Shown here in pieces: positions 12,885 through 26,605 of a stretch of DNA of 64,000 nucleotides. The stretch spans positions 6,892,001 through 6,956,000 of the forward strand of contig OX392534.1 of assembly GCA_947623455.1 (NCBI GenBank). Direction: 5' to 3'. Position 1 is the first letter of the stretch. Every line of letters starts with the position of its first letter. Below the pieces are notes generated by a model, which saw nothing but the letters and a program-made list of their open reading frames with translations, did no database searches and was not told the origin of the DNA. The position numbers and the translations under genes were made by a program. This DNA is from Mimachlamys varia (Eukaryota; Mollusca; Bivalvia; Pectinida; Pectinidae).

Positions 12885-13849
12885 AAATTTTATTCATCAC
12901 CTAACTTATATTTATGAAATAAATGCTCCAAAACTCTCCAATATATTCTCTATAGGAAAGTTATTTTTGACAGTTCGTGTTTCACTACCAAACCAATCAT
13001 ATGACGCCATAAAGACGTCATTTGTTTATGACGTCACAATAGTGTTATTACACGTGTGAAATACCATATATATGACATGGTCGTGGTATACATGTTGTCC
13101 TACCTATATCTGATAAACATGTATATTGTCCTTTCTATATCCAGTATACGTGTTGTCCTATATCTGGTTTACAATTTGACCAACCTTGTTATAATCATTG
13201 TCCTATCGATATCAAACCATGAATGTACGTTTGTTAAGGGGGTTTATAAAACTTCAATATCTATTTCCTGGAAAATATTTTCCTATGAAGTTAGCCAGTA
13301 ATGTTTTTTATGCAGTAATGCTTTGTTTGGACGAAGGCCACCGTAACAAGTGTTTAACTGCTTGAATGTATAAGTAATAAACACATGTTGTAACGATGTG
13401 GGGGGTCTACGTTTACAGTTAAGGTACAGTTAACTGAAAAAACCCACATTATTTTGTTTCCATATTAATAATTTATCACGCGTAAATCTTAGTGATATAT
13501 AATGCTTTCAATATCATTATAGTAAATACGATTACAGTTTAGTTTACGTCGGAGTTTTTTTCTAATTTCCTGAGTAATGGAGTACCAGAGTGACCCCATG
13601 TCGACCGTGATCGATGATAAATCCCTTCAGCTGTACTCTACCAACTGCCATTTACGATGAATGGCGTTTGTTAATACTGGCTAATCATATTGAGAGTCTG
13701 ATCAAATAATCAATTCCGTCTGAATAAACAAATTTATCCTGGTGGGCGGTTAAGGAATTATAAAACGAGAAACGCTGAAATAGTGTCTATGCTTTAGAAT
13801 GAAAAACGTTTTTGATAAGTCTTTTCTGAAGCTATGGAATAATAATCAA
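12885..13849. other. Intergenic; possible location of the missing first exon
   Basis: No confident exon. Some of this DNA (12890-13060) resembles 45900-46030. The missing signal-peptide exon of the first membrane gene should be upstream of 14.7 kb and could be here or farther left, but no ATG with a hydrophobic run and a phase 1 donor is convincing. Confidence 0.35.
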
Positions 13850-13935
13850 ATCAGAAAACCAAAGTGTCAACAAAACCATAATCCAAACTCAAAATCGATT
13901 AAACTGGAGGCAAAATATGAACAATGGAAAGATGT
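13850..13935 (-). mobile_element. Retroelement 3' tip, - oriented
   Basis: AACCAAAGTGTCAACAAAAC, CATAATCCAAACTCAAAATC, GGCAAAATATGAACAATGG. Confidence 0.7.
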
Positions 13936-14145
13936 AGCCGAGCAAAATATCCAATCAAACTGCACCTCACAGTTGTTCCGTCACTCTAAGACTCTTAGGA
14001 ATGACATAAACATAAGAGGCTGGGGAAAGAATAATGTACAAATTCAGATAAGGATGTGCACTAACCCTATCATTCAAAAGATATTTCTAGGGATATTGAA
14101 ACACAAAATCAATCAATTATGTAACTACATGTGTGGACAAAGCAT

Positions 14146-14480
14146 CAGAGAATACCGGAGCGTCAACAAAACCATAATCCAAACTTAAAATCGATCAAAA
14201 TAGGGACAAAATATGAAAAAAAGGAAAGATCTACATGGAGACCCTTGCAAAAGGAAAAACCAGGTTTTCCGGAAGAGTAAGCGTCGTCTGCTTCATCGAC
14301 GACACCCGCTATGTAAATCTTGGTCACATCCAAGTAAACTTCCTCAAATTTAGAACCGATTCATCATTGTCAATCACAACAAGTAAGCACACGTATGGGC
14401 ATTCTCAAAATCTTCATATCTCACAAAGATATAAAATAATTCTCAATGAGACAAATATGGCGATTATAACCATGGAAATA
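14146..14480 (-). mobile_element. Retroelement 3' region, - oriented, just before the first membrane-gene exon
   Basis: From GAGAATACCGGAGCGTCAAC to the ATATGGCGATTATAACC block. It ends about 225 bp upstream of the exon at 14706, so it lies in the intron after the missing first exon. Confidence 0.8.
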
Positions 14481-14705
14481 CGAAATCCTTTAATCGTGAA
14501 ACTATCAGCTGCTTTTTGGTAACCGACAATCATTACACTTGAAACACATCCATGTACGATGTAGTTTGTAAGCAGGTACTACTCTCGTGTCATCTAATCA
14601 CTACGTAATTGCATCTGGCACCATTTACTAACGTTAAAGTTCAACTTTGGAATATGTGTATACGATATTATTAATTACATTTATATACATTGTCTTTGTT
14701 CACAG

Positions 14706-17700
14706 CCTCTAAGTGTGACTGGGGATGTCTATCTAGAGCATTACAGAACAGGTGTGACATAGGGAGACGCCGAATACCCTGGTGCCGTCCCGCTTCCCTC
14801 CTGTGTGACCACACAGGCGGCTGTCGTATGCAGTGTGACGATACAGAAAAGCCCTACATGATCCCGATAGAGAATGAAGGATTGAAGACGTTTCTTCAGC
14901 AGGAAAATGTTTTATGTGAAAGAGGAGATGTCCTCGGTAATGTATTAGCTAATATTCTTTCTTATTTCGTTAGTTTTATTCCACAAAAGTGTTCCTTAGT
15001 CAGTGTATTACCACAATAGTGTAAAAGATATAAAACCTTTTTACCTGGGGGGGGGGGGCATTTTGGTGTCAAGGTAACTTGCAATTTATACTCGAAAACT
15101 GATCACTTTTGTGGAACTGATCGTCTCGAGTTATTTTTATAAATATAGGAGATGTGCTTAATAAGACAGTTTTTATTGCAAAACAAAATATTGAAATGAG
15201 AAGCACAATTATAGCAGTGTTAATCTATTCCAATTTAATACGTGAAGAGAGTCGTTCAAAATGTGAAATAATCGAATATTAAACCATATAAAGTAAAAAT
15301 AATCGTAAGAACTGTTTTGTAGAAATCAGCATGACCTGTGACGACTGTGACATCCATAATAAAACTATGCGGTTTAAGCTTCCTAGGCTTCGAAAAAGAC
15401 TGCCGTGTGACAGTATACAGGATATGTTAGAACAAAACCAAATCGAATTTGACTGCATCTACAAAATTTGTGATTGTCAGGAAAATTACAACTCGTTCAT
15501 CAGCCACTGCAAAGGTAAGGGAAAGTATCATGGTATTTGTGGATGTTATCAAATAACACAGAATGCGTCTATTCGCTTAAAAAATACCATTTCAAAATGG
15601 AAAAATTATTATTTCTGTTAAAAGAAAACTTGTCTATGAGGTAATCACAATGAGGAAATCAAAGCATGTCGTTAGATATAGAGGACCTTTCAGAATACTG
15701 TACATGGGGCACGTTTTGTGGGGCTTATCGAATAGCATGATATAGTAAGTGATCTGTAAGAAACCATATATAGGGTTCCACGTTTATCTATAAATAGATC
15801 AGTTTTGATCTCCACGTTTTGGCCCCTCCTATCACCGTTGAATAATGGGTTGACGAAACAGAGGCATGGTCCATCCTTACTTATGTTTGGCTTGCTGTAT
15901 CGATCGCTAAATTATCACACGTGTCTCTTTGCTGTGAATGTCTACGTCATTTTAAAAATGTCCTTCTATGAGGTACCTAATGACTGTTTTTTTTTTTTTT
16001 TTTTTTTGCATAAAGTCACTAATATTGGAAAAGAACAAGGAGAAATATCAGAACCAAATACAGATGACAATCGTGACGACAACAAAAAGACGAAAAAGAC
16101 GAAAGACAAGAACAGGAATGAAAGCAGTTCACTTCCGCCGCCTGATGAAGATGAAGGACAACAACAAAGTGGAGAAAGCGACCCAACCTCTGACGAATCT
16201 AAAGCTTCACCCAAAAATAAGAAAGGCAAAGGGAAAAAGTCTGGTAAACAAAGTGGAAAAAGCGAACCAACCTCTGATGAGTCTACAGTTTCAACTTCAA
16301 ATAAGAAAGGCAAAGGTAAAAACTCTGGTAGACAAAGTGGAGAAAGCGAACCAACCTCTGATGAGTCTACAGCTTCACCTACAAATAAGAAAGGCAAAGG
16401 TAAAAACTCTGGTAGACAAAGTGGAGAAAGCGAACCAACCTCTGATGAGTCTACAGCTTCACCTACAAATAAGAAAGGCAAAGGTAAAAACTCTGGTAGA
16501 CAAAGTGGAGAAAGCGAACCAACCTCTGATAAGTCTACAGCTTCACCTTCCAATAAGAAAGGCAAAGGAAAAAACTCTGGTAGACAAAGTGGAGAAAGCG
16601 AACCAACCACTGACGAGTCTACAGCATCACCTTCCAATAAGAAAGGCAAAGGGAAAAACTCTGGTAGACAAAGTGGAGAAAGCGAACCAACCTCTGATGA
16701 ATCTATAGCTTCACCTTCCAATAAAAAAGGCAAAGGAAAAAACTCTGGTAGACAAAGTGGAGAAAGCGAACCAACCTCTGATGAATCTATAGCTTCACCT
16801 TCCAATAAAAAAGGCAAAGGAAAAAACTCTGGTAGACAAAGTGGAGAGAGCGAACCAACCTGTGACGAGTCTACAGCTTCACCTTCAAAAAAGAAAGACA
16901 AAGGCAAAAATGCTGATAGACAAAGTGGAGAAAACGAATCATCGATCACCGACGACGCTTCAACTTCCCGTCCAAGAAGGAAAGACAAAAAGAAAGGGAA
17001 GATAAATAGGACATCGTCTCATGAAAACACAACATCTCGTGAGGGTGATATCAACAGTGACCAAACCTCAGGAAGTAATGTCCCGGAAAGAAATCCCCGC
17101 AAGAAGGGTTTCAGCAATAATCCTCAGTGCCGTGAAAACATAGATGTAAATGCTTTTGATGGAGTTAGTATAATGGAATCGACACAGAGTGTATTTTCAA
17201 CCAGCCCAACCACGGAATGGGAAGGACCCACGTCCATCACTGGAGGAATTCGTGAACGCGGCACAACAGATGTAACTGTAGAGGACATTACAGAAACAAA
17301 TATTATTACTTTTACCAGGAAGAGTGGAGGTGGGCAACATGTTTTAATTGACACCACTGAAAGCGAAAGTCATAACACCGTTTCATTCAATGACAACGAA
17401 CATTTACATAGCACTGATTCATTCAGTGACAACGAACATTTACAGAGCACCGATTCATTCAATGACAACGAACATTTACATAGCACCGATTCATTCAATG
17501 ACAACGAACATTTACAGAACACAAATTCATTCAATGACAACGAACATTTACAGAGCACCGATTCATTCAATGACAACGAACATTTACTTAGCACCGTTTC
17601 ATTCAATGACAATGCAATCGGACTCCCTTCAGATGGCAGGCCTGGATCAGTACCACGGCAGTTCGAGCCTGAGACGCAAGCAAGTAAGATTTAATTTCAG

Positions 17701-19412
17701 TTGACAGGTGCGAGGAACTAGTTACAGATGGAAATTATATAAAATGTTATATAAATTATGTTCCAATAACGAAAATTGCTATGAAATGAAGCACCATACA
17801 CAAAGAAATACACCATTGAACTTTATCCATTTGTAAACATGTTTGGTTCTCTTTGTTTCAGGATCAGGGTCAGCCTTCCATGACACGCCTATGTTTAATT
17901 ATGCACTAGCAGGAGGCGTGGCTGGCCTCGTTTTGTTATTACTTTTCATCATGTGCGTAATCCTTTTCGCCAGGGACAGAAAAAAGTAAGTATTGAACAA
18001 AAAGAAACTCATTTCAAACTATAATTTGATTTAATCTATTGATTGTGGTTTATAACGAGTTACTCTTACGAAAATGTATCGAATTATTAATATGTTGTGA
18101 TGTTTTGCATATTTCTGAATTATCAGTGAAGTGTCTGTCCATTATTCAAAACAGATCATTTATATTTTATTATTTTATAAAACTACAGGAAATTGCTATT
18201 CATATAAATACATATGTTTTCCCTTTCAATAATAGGTCTCTTGTATTGGGACAACTCCTCCCGTTTGCATACATAGTATTGCAACAAGAAAAATGTTGAT
18301 TTTTTTCAAAAATTGCAGATAGAAATCATTTATAAATATTTGTTCTACAATGGTACAATTTGCTTCTAGGAAAAAGAGGTATTTAGAGGAATCTATGAAT
18401 TTGCCCCCGCCCATAGATGATCCTAATGACGAGGTAAGTCAAATAAGTCAAATAACCTTGCTAAACAGTTATCAATGCTCAATAAAATTAAAACACAAAC
18501 ACACTATTAATATATAAGGAAAACAAACGAAGTCTACATTGTGGTTTTAATAGAGGCGAAAACAAAAGAAACCCAAAACAAAGGAGCTATTCGGTGATCC
18601 TCCATTTTGGACCTTTAAACATTACTATATTACATACATATAACAGGGAGTTGTTTCACATAATAATGGAGAGTTCATTTATAACGAACTGTTCTTACTG
18701 TAGTGTGCTGTTTCAGTTTTGGTCTTAATGTCATCTTCGAATTGTAAATCACCATAATCAAATAATATTTTTTGAATTTAGATGCACGTAAACGAATGGT
18801 GCTATTATATTGTAATTCAGAGAAGTTTGGACCCTCGACGAATGAACCTACTTTTAAAAGCTTATAAGACTAATTATCTGTAACTGTGCTACCTAAACTT
18901 GTCCTACACACGCGTCATAGCTCGGTTAAATAACTATTTTATCGAGCGTTATCCTCTATTAAAATCAATTAATAGTTTCAATTTTAGTTGCCGTTCCATT
19001 TCTCTTATTTGTCGATGTATACCCGGAGTAGTCCGAGGGCCGGATGATACATACTTAATGTTACCTACTTGAAAGTCTTCCTCCTGTTAGATGATATATG
19101 CAACTATGAATCAGAAAGGTTTGACAAGATTTTAATCGTGTTTGTTGCTTCAAGGATTAAAGTGTCGTAAAGGAAACACCCATCCAGCCCTGATACATGT
19201 ATTTGTTGTTGTATATGTCGTCATTGTAACCAATTTCGATTGGTAATTGTCAGTATCATTTTTGTTTCTCCTGCCAGAGTATTGCCCTATATAACCAAGG
19301 ATCCTCAAAACGACTTTCATCGGCAATTGAGCGAAATGACAAGCGGCGTTCATCTAAACTGAAGTCGTTCTCATTGAAGAAAATTGAACCACCGGACACA
19401 AATCCTATTTAA
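14706..19412 (+). CDS. Type I membrane protein, Cys-rich ectodomain, repetitive stalk (5' partial)
   Basis: Not a recognised named family. Exons, joined by GT/AG sites with consistent phases, are 14706-14936, 15323-15514, 16016-17683, 17862-17985, 18370-18433 and 19278-19412 (stop TAA): about 803 residues without the first exon. The first two exons are Cys-rich (about 8 and 7 Cys) and look extracellular. The third encodes a Ser/Glu/Lys/Gly repeat stalk followed by 12-residue SFNDNEHL-type repeats. The fourth holds a transmembrane helix (core GGVAGLVLLLLFIMCVILFA) and a basic stop-transfer RDRKK. The last two give a short basic, Ser-rich tail with one ALYNQ tyrosine. The 15323 acceptor (TTTTGTAG) was chosen over CAG at 15327-15329 because only it avoids an immediate stop. 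The signal-peptide exon must end in phase 1 upstream and was not found. The exon plan matches the gene at 26.6-35.4 kb, so a surface receptor or adhesion role is inferred. Confidence 0.8.
16165..16960 (+). repeat. Coding tandem repeat, 84 bp / 28 aa, in the stalk of the first membrane gene
   Basis: Nine near-identical 84 bp units and a degenerate tenth encode a hydrophilic 28-residue repeat with core SGESEPTSDESTAS then NKKGKGKN. Each unit alternates an acidic Ser/Thr half with a Lys/Gly half. Units differ mainly by single substitutions such as TSDE to TTDE or TCDE, and the length is an exact multiple of three, so the frame is preserved. The large antisense and +1 frame open stretches here are by-products of this periodicity. 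Confidence 0.9.
17378..17615 (+). repeat. Coding tandem repeat, 36 bp / 12 aa (SFNDNEHL type)
   Basis: About six and a half units of 36 bp encode SFNDNEHLHSTD-like 12-mers, with Q/H/L and S/N substitutions, in the membrane-proximal part of the same stalk exon. All units stay in frame. This second, acidic/amide-rich array is unrelated to the 28-residue array before it. Confidence 0.88.
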
Positions 19413-19517
19413 AGTCATGTAGACAGTGACTGTCTAAGCATTGAAGTTAGCAGTTTTTGTACATTTTATATGGAATTTTGTACATCATAGAATATATTTT
19501 CACCTGTAAATTATGTA

Positions 19518-19912
19518 TAAAGTGTATATAAGACGAACTTATCTACTTCCGTCTACTGGTAACTGTGATATAACGTACTGTTAGTAGGTAAATGTATATT
19601 AAAGTGCATTCCTGTTTCAAACCCTGTGTATAGAAATAGGTGTGTTTTTCTAAATGTGTATATAAGACGATATATCTACCTCCATCTACTGGTAACGTAA
19701 ACATTACGTACTGTATATAAAATTGCATGTCTATTTCAAACCCTATCTATAGAAATTGGTGTGTTTTTCTAAATGTGTATATAAGACGAATATATCTGCC
19801 TCCAACTTCTGGTAACGTTAAAATGACGTACTGTATAAAATGTATATAAAATTGCATGTCTATTTCAAACCCTATCTATAGAAATTGGTGTGCTTTTCTA
19901 AATGTGTATATG
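19518..19912. repeat. ~130 bp block in three copies after the first membrane gene
   Basis: Three imperfect copies share GTGTATATAAGACGA, TCTACTGGTAACG, ATTTCAAACCCTATCTATAG and GGTGTGTTTTTCTAAATG. It begins about 105 bp after the stop codon and may be in the 3' UTR. Confidence 0.8.
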
Positions 19913-19989
19913 AAACCCTTTGTTCCTTCCAAGACCACCTTACATAAAGAAAGGTGTATTACAACAAGGTTTTACCCAACCACACAGAA

Positions 19990-22900
19990 CATACTCACAT
20001 AATTGTACGCTGTGTGTACTCCAATATACAGAACATACACACATAATGTACGCTGTGTGTACACCACCACACAGAACAAACACACATAATGTACGCTGTG
20101 TGTACACCAACAAACAGAACATACACATAATGTACGCTGTGTGTACACCACCACACAAAACATACACACATAATGTACGTTGTGTGTACACTACCACACA
20201 GAACAAACACACATAATGTACGCTGTGTGTACACCACCACACAGAACACACACTTAATGTACGCTGTGTGTACACTACCACACAGAACATACACATATAA
20301 AGTACGCTGTGTGTACACTACCACACAGAACAAACACACATAATGTACGCTGTGTGTACTCCACCACACAGAACATACATACATAATGTACGTTGTGTGT
20401 ACTCTACCACGCAGAACACACACATAATGTACGCTGTGTGTACACCAACAAACAGAACATACACACATAATGTTCGTTGTGTGTACACCACCACACAGAA
20501 CATACACACATAATGTACGCTGTGTGTATCCACAACACAGAACATACACACATAATGTACGCTGTGTGTATACCACCACACAGAACATACACACATAATG
20601 TACGCTGTGTGAGCACCACCACACAGAACACACACACATAATGTACGCTGTATGTACCCCACCACACAGAACATACAAACATAATGTACCCTGTGTGTAC
20701 ACCATCACACAGAACATACACACATGATGTACGCTGTGTGTACACCACCACACAAAACATACACACATAACGTACGCTGTGTGTACACTACCACACAGAA
20801 CATACAAACATAATGTACGTTGTGTGTACACCACCACACAGTACATACACACATAACGTACGCTGTGTGTACACCACCACACAGAACATACACACATAAT
20901 GTACGCTGTGTGCACAATCACACAGAACACAGACACATAACGTACGCTGTGTGTACACCACCACACAGAACATACACACATAATGTACGCTGTGTGCACC
21001 ATCACACAGAACACAGACACATAATGTACGCTGTGTGTACACCACCACACAGAACACACACACATACATTGTAATGTACGCTGTGTGTACACCACCACAC
21101 AGAACACACACACATACATTGTAATGTACGCTGTGTGTACACCACCACACAGAACATACACACATAATGTACGCTGTGTACACCACCACACAAAACATAC
21201 ACACATAATGTACGCTGTGTACACCACCACACAAAACACACACACATAATGTACGTTGCGTGAACACAACCACTCCGAACATACACACATAATGTACGCT
21301 GTGTGTACACCACTACATAGAAAATACACACATAATTTACGCTGTGTGTACACACCATACAGCACAGAACATACACATAATGTACGCTGCGTTTAATCAA
21401 ACGCACAGAAAATACACATACACAAAATGTACGCTGTGTGTACTCCACCACAGAGAACACACACACATAATGTACGCTGTGTGCACTCCACTACATAGAA
21501 AATACACACATAATGTACGCTGTGTGTACACACCATACAGCACAGAACATACTCATAATGTACGCTGCGTTTAATCAAACGCACAGAAAATACACATATA
21601 TAATGTACGCTGTGTATACTCCACCACACAGAACATACACACATAATGTACGCTGTGTGTTCACTACAACACAGAACACACACATAATGTACGCTTTGTG
21701 TACTCCATCACACAGAACATACACACATATAATGTACGCTGTGGGTACTCTACCACACAGAACATACAAATATAATGTATGCTGTGTGCACTCCACTACA
21801 TAGAAAATACACACATAATGAACGCTGTGTGTACTCCACCACACAGAACACACACACATAATGTACGCTGTGTGTACTCCATCACACAGAACATACACAC
21901 ATAATGTACGCCGTGTGTACACCACCACACAGAACATACACATAATGTACGCTGTGTGTACACCATCACACAGAACATACACACCTAATGTACGATGTGT
22001 ATACTCCACCACACAGAACATACACACATAATGTACGCTGTGTGTACACCACCACAAAGAACATACACACATAATGAACGTTGTGTGTACACCACCACAC
22101 AGAACATACACACAAAATGTACGCTATGTGTACTCCACCACACAGAACACACACACACATAATGTACGTTGTGTGTACGCCACCACACAGAACATACACA
22201 CATAATGTATGATGTGTGTATACCACCACACAGAACATACACACATAATGTATGATGTGTGTACTCCATCACACAGAACATACACACATAATGTACGCTG
22301 TGTGTACTCCACCACACAGAACACACACACACACACATAATGTAAGCTGTGTGTACTCCACCACACAGAATATACACACATAATGTACGCTTAGTGTATA
22401 CCACCACACAGAACACACACACATAATGTACGCTGTGTGTACTCCACCACACAGAACATACACACATAATGTACACTTTGTTTACTCCACCACACAGAAC
22501 ACACGCACATAATGTACGCTGTGTGTATTCCACCACACAGAACAAACACACACACACATAATGTACGCTGTGTGTACTCCACCACACAGAACACACACAC
22601 ACACACATAATGTACGCTGTGTGTACTCCACCACACAGAATATACACACATAATGTACGCTTAGTGTATACCACCACACAGAACACACACACATAATGTA
22701 CGCTGTGTGTACTCCACCACACAGAACATACACACATAATGTACACTTTGTTTACTCCACCACACAGAATACACACATATAATGTACGCTGTGGGTACTC
22801 CACCACAGAGAACACACACACATAATGTACGCTGTGTGTACTCCACCACACAGAACATACACACATAATGTACGCTGTGTGTACTCCACCACACAGAACA

Positions 22901-23172
22901 TACACACATAATGTACGCTGTGTTTACTCCACCACACAGAACATACACACATAATATACGCTGTGTGTACTACACCACACAGAACACACACTTAATGTAC
23001 GCTGTGTGTACTCCACCACACAGAACATACACACATAATGTACGCTGTGTGTACTCCACCACACAGAACATACACACATAATGTACTCTGTGTGTATACC
23101 ACCACACAGAACATACACATATAATGTACGCTGTGTGTACACCACCACACAGAACATACACACATAATGTAT
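19990..23172. repeat. 3.2 kb satellite array, ~42 bp unit, ~75 copies
   Basis: Units of 41-43 bp combine ATAATGTACGCTGTGTGTAC with a CCACCACACAGAACATACAC half. Small CA/ACAC length changes shift the register from unit to unit, and some segments repeat as higher-order blocks (for example about 22310-22500 and 22550-22750). All minus frames are open for long stretches, up to 456 codons, purely from the periodicity. Confidence 0.95.
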
Positions 23173-23796
23173 GTTGCTTGCATATGCTGAAGCAATTATC
23201 AGTTATAATTTCATTGGTATGTAGTGGTCAAATGTAGACAAAACAGACAAAAGAACGACATCGGACGCTAACATTGCACATTGTGGTGCAAACACATTAG
23301 TTAAGTCATATTACATTACAATTCAAACTAGGAAGAAACCCAAAAGCCTAAATTACCTTGATAACAACCCTTTATATGCTAGTCTTTACAATGTATCGGT
23401 TTACTGTGTTTTAATTGTCCCGGTGAACAGATTTATCCCTCCAGACAGATATAAGCAAGCCCCGAATCAATTTACATATGTTTATATATCTGTACTGAAT
23501 AAAGAGAAATGAATTCATTAATGTTTTTAGTTTTTCTATTCTAACCAACTGGACCGTAATATAATTACAGCTGTACACAATGTACAAGTCCTTCCTGGAA
23601 TATAAATTAGTCATAAAGCAACTATTTTATCAACAACTTGGGGTCGGCCTACTGCTAAATCATACGGTAAGCTCGATGGATAGTTGCGATAGTGAAGTTA
23701 GCCTCTTTTTGGTGGATTACATCTTGATGTGTGATTTTCTTCAAATGCTTCTATTACATAATTCATTATGCTGTTAGTAGGATAGGTACATTAAAA
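23173..23796. other. Intergenic, no gene seen
   Basis: AT-rich DNA between the satellite and a retroelement copy; nothing else supported. Confidence 0.5.
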
Positions 23797-25010
23797 AATC
23801 AGAAAATACGAAATCGTCAGCAATACCATTATCCGAACTTGAAATCGATTAATCTAGAGGCAAAATGGAAATAAAGGCAAGATTAACATGGCGACCCTCG
23901 TTAAAGTACAAAAGAATAAGACCAGGGGTTATTGAAGAGTAAGCGTCTTCTACTTCATTGACAACACCCGCCATGTAAATCTTGGTCACATCAAAGTAAG
24001 CATCGATCCTTAATATGAGAACCGAGGCATCATTGTCAATAACAAGTAAGCACACTAATAAGCAAACTCAAAAGTGTCCATCTTCATATCACCTAAGATA
24101 CAGAATATTTCTCGATGAGATCAACATGGCGACCATAAGATTTGCCCATAGTCTTCATCAATCTGCATCACTCGAATCCCTGTGCCGTAAGTTTGTTCGT
24201 CAGCAGTCGACATCTATCACGAAAATCGCAATATTCAGAGCAAGCCCTTGAATAACAAATCAACTGCGACATGTAAACACCATAGGATGGAGAAGAAGGG
24301 ATGTTACTATCAAGAAAGGGAAAGTTCACAATTGGAAAATCGAAATCGTCACGTTTATAATGCAGCTTAGTAGTAGGCTTCACGTGTTGGCCATAGTTTA
24401 AGTAAAGATCGAGGTAACAAGCTGATGTAGGAGAGACTGTTGTGTCTTTGATCGCGGTTAGGTTCAGTAGGGTATATACGATCGTGTAAGTCAGCAAACC
24501 TCTTGTGGTTTATAGACAACACATCGTCGATATACCTTAAAGTGAAATTGAAAGATTTGGCAAGTTTTTGTTACCCGTCCTGATAAGCCCCTCGACAAAT
24601 TCAGCCTCGTATAAAAACAAAAACGAGTCAGCCAAAAGTGGGGCACAGTTACATGTAGTTCCCATTAGAATGCCAACAGTCTTTCCTCTGAACTCAACAA
24701 ATATGTTGTCAACCTGGAATTCAATCATTCTTACTATACATGTATTTCTACCTCAATACACTTCATCCTAGGGTTTGTTGTGTTTTTCACAAAGTATGCT
24801 CAAACATAGCTCACAACCATGTATTTGTATCGTTGTTCACCTTTCTTGGAAAACAAAGCCCTCACATGAGAGACCGAAGACGTTCTTTCAGTATGATATG
24901 TGGTACATCGGATAGGAGTCTACAGGGTGGAAAAATTAAATGTTTTGATAGACGAAACATTTTTGAGAAGGGGAATGCTTAAGACTAACCAGAACTTTCA
25001 CACGTTCTTA
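23797..25010 (-). mobile_element. Long retroelement fragment with reverse-transcriptase core, - oriented, decayed
   Basis: Read on the minus strand, RT pieces appear in order: GILMGT followed by CAPLLADSFLFLYEAEFVEG, the active-site YIDDVLSIN just below 24540, a CYLDLYLNYG segment, then DDFDFPIVNFPFLDSNIP and YGVYMSQLICYSRACSEY, then the 3' region ending in GGTATT-type sequence near 23800. The frame is broken between pieces. It is the most complete minus-oriented copy of the family found throughout the window; I did not assign a clade (Penelope-like or other YIDD-type RT). Confidence 0.85.
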
Positions 25011-26582
25011 CAGGACAAGTCTATAGAAATCGCAAAAAGAGAAAATCTGCTTTGGAAAACCAACACAACACTACAACAAAAAAACTCTCGTCTTATTTCA
25101 TGATAAAAAGTTCATGAATAAATTCCAACCACTCATTCGCAATCATCTGGGACTAACAGTCCACTAGCAGGTTAAACATCCTTTCGACATAAAGCAGTCA
25201 TTTAAAGTACCGAAAAGGACATCTAACTAAGATGCAGTAGGTAATTTTCAACCGACTTGGCAGTTTTTAATCAATAAGAAATAATTTTGTAAAGGAATAT
25301 ATGCCTTCGAGTAGGAGAATTCGAGACGACGGGCATCAAATACGATGGTAAAGGTGTCCAATCGAACTTTCTTGTGAACGAGTGTAAGATTCTGTTTAAC
25401 ATAACATGAGAAGTATATTTACTTAAGTATCTTCAATTATTCTCCTCTATTAAGGAGGTCTCATTTTTTCACCACTGAGACAAAAATGTGACATCATTTT
25501 ATATATGTCTTCTCAATAGTGTCCCCACAGTAACAAACATACTCATTTTCGCGTTTATTGTACTGTGCTATATCATTTTATAGAACAATTATTGGCAAAT
25601 TACCTGTCTTTAATTACTTAAAAGGAAATAATTAACAACTGCTTGAATTAAGTGTCGTGAACATTTTGTCCTAACCCTGTTTATTGTACTTCCAATGTTT
25701 TCTTTGTGTGAACTGGATATTACTTGTTAGGTATACATGTTTGGTATATGACCAATGCCATGCATAGAGAATAATACATCAAATGTTGAGATCTTTTGCG
25801 TTTACTCTATTTAATTAATTCATATATAGTAACAAACTTGATAGATGTATAATCTTGGGTATCGTCATCAGGTTTAACGTCCTGTATATATTTTTACCTT
25901 TCTTCCTGTTTCGTTTTGGAGATTAAAATCAATATGTATTCTTTTAATTTTTTATGATTCGCCATTGGAGAAGTTGGCACATACACAAGAAAACATACTG
26001 TCTCTCTACGGTCTACTTTGGTATAATGTAAACCACTGCCCACTTTATTAAATACTTCCTGGTAGCTCGTTCCATAGGTAATTATCATTTTATGTTTGGA
26101 AGTTTAAATGACAAGATGGGTGCCAGGCCACACTGTGGTGAGTATAATCTTACTTGATTAACTAAGAAAAGTCGCGAAATATAAATTATATTGTATTTGA
26201 TTGATATAGTTAGCTACCTGTCTGAATTGTATATTTAGAGCTGATCTAGCCTACACTATGTATGAAGTCTGTTATATTTTATAATCCGCCATTGTGATTA
26301 CATGTGCAGTACATTTGTGTACTCTATACATTAACATATCAAAACATTCAAAGTATATGACATGAATCTGATTTTATTATTATTACATGTCAAAGAGTCG
26401 CACATGCCTATATACATAATGTAGTCCATTGTATAACACAGCACAGTTTGCGTCACACACAAGATTATTGCCTATATATAGTACACTTCAGTTTTTTCGA
26501 GGGGGGGATATATTACCATGGTTTGTCTTTCTATGAACATTATAACTGTTTGTTCCACCCTGTGTTCTGTTTCTGTCTGCAG
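25011..26582. other. Upstream region of the second membrane gene
   Basis: No coding sequence. Probably contains the promoter and a 5' UTR exon, since an acceptor-like TTTCTGTCTGCAG ends at 26582, but no TATA or initiator can be singled out. Confidence 0.4.
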
Positions 26583-26605
26583 GATTAAGGTGTAGGATAC
26601 TCCAT

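Noticed and set aside
15327..15330. CAG at 15327-15329 as acceptor for the second Cys-rich exon
   Set aside because: The resulting phase gives an immediate TGA; the TTTTGTAG acceptor (exon from 15323) restores the frame and matches the paralogue's phases.
15966..16988. 340-codon antisense open stretch
   Set aside because: Exact shadow of the 84 bp coding repeat in the real + strand exon.
19995..23195. Cys/Val/Trp-rich open stretches up to 456 codons
   Set aside because: Frame-shifting satellite units without stops in any minus frame; no unique sequence.
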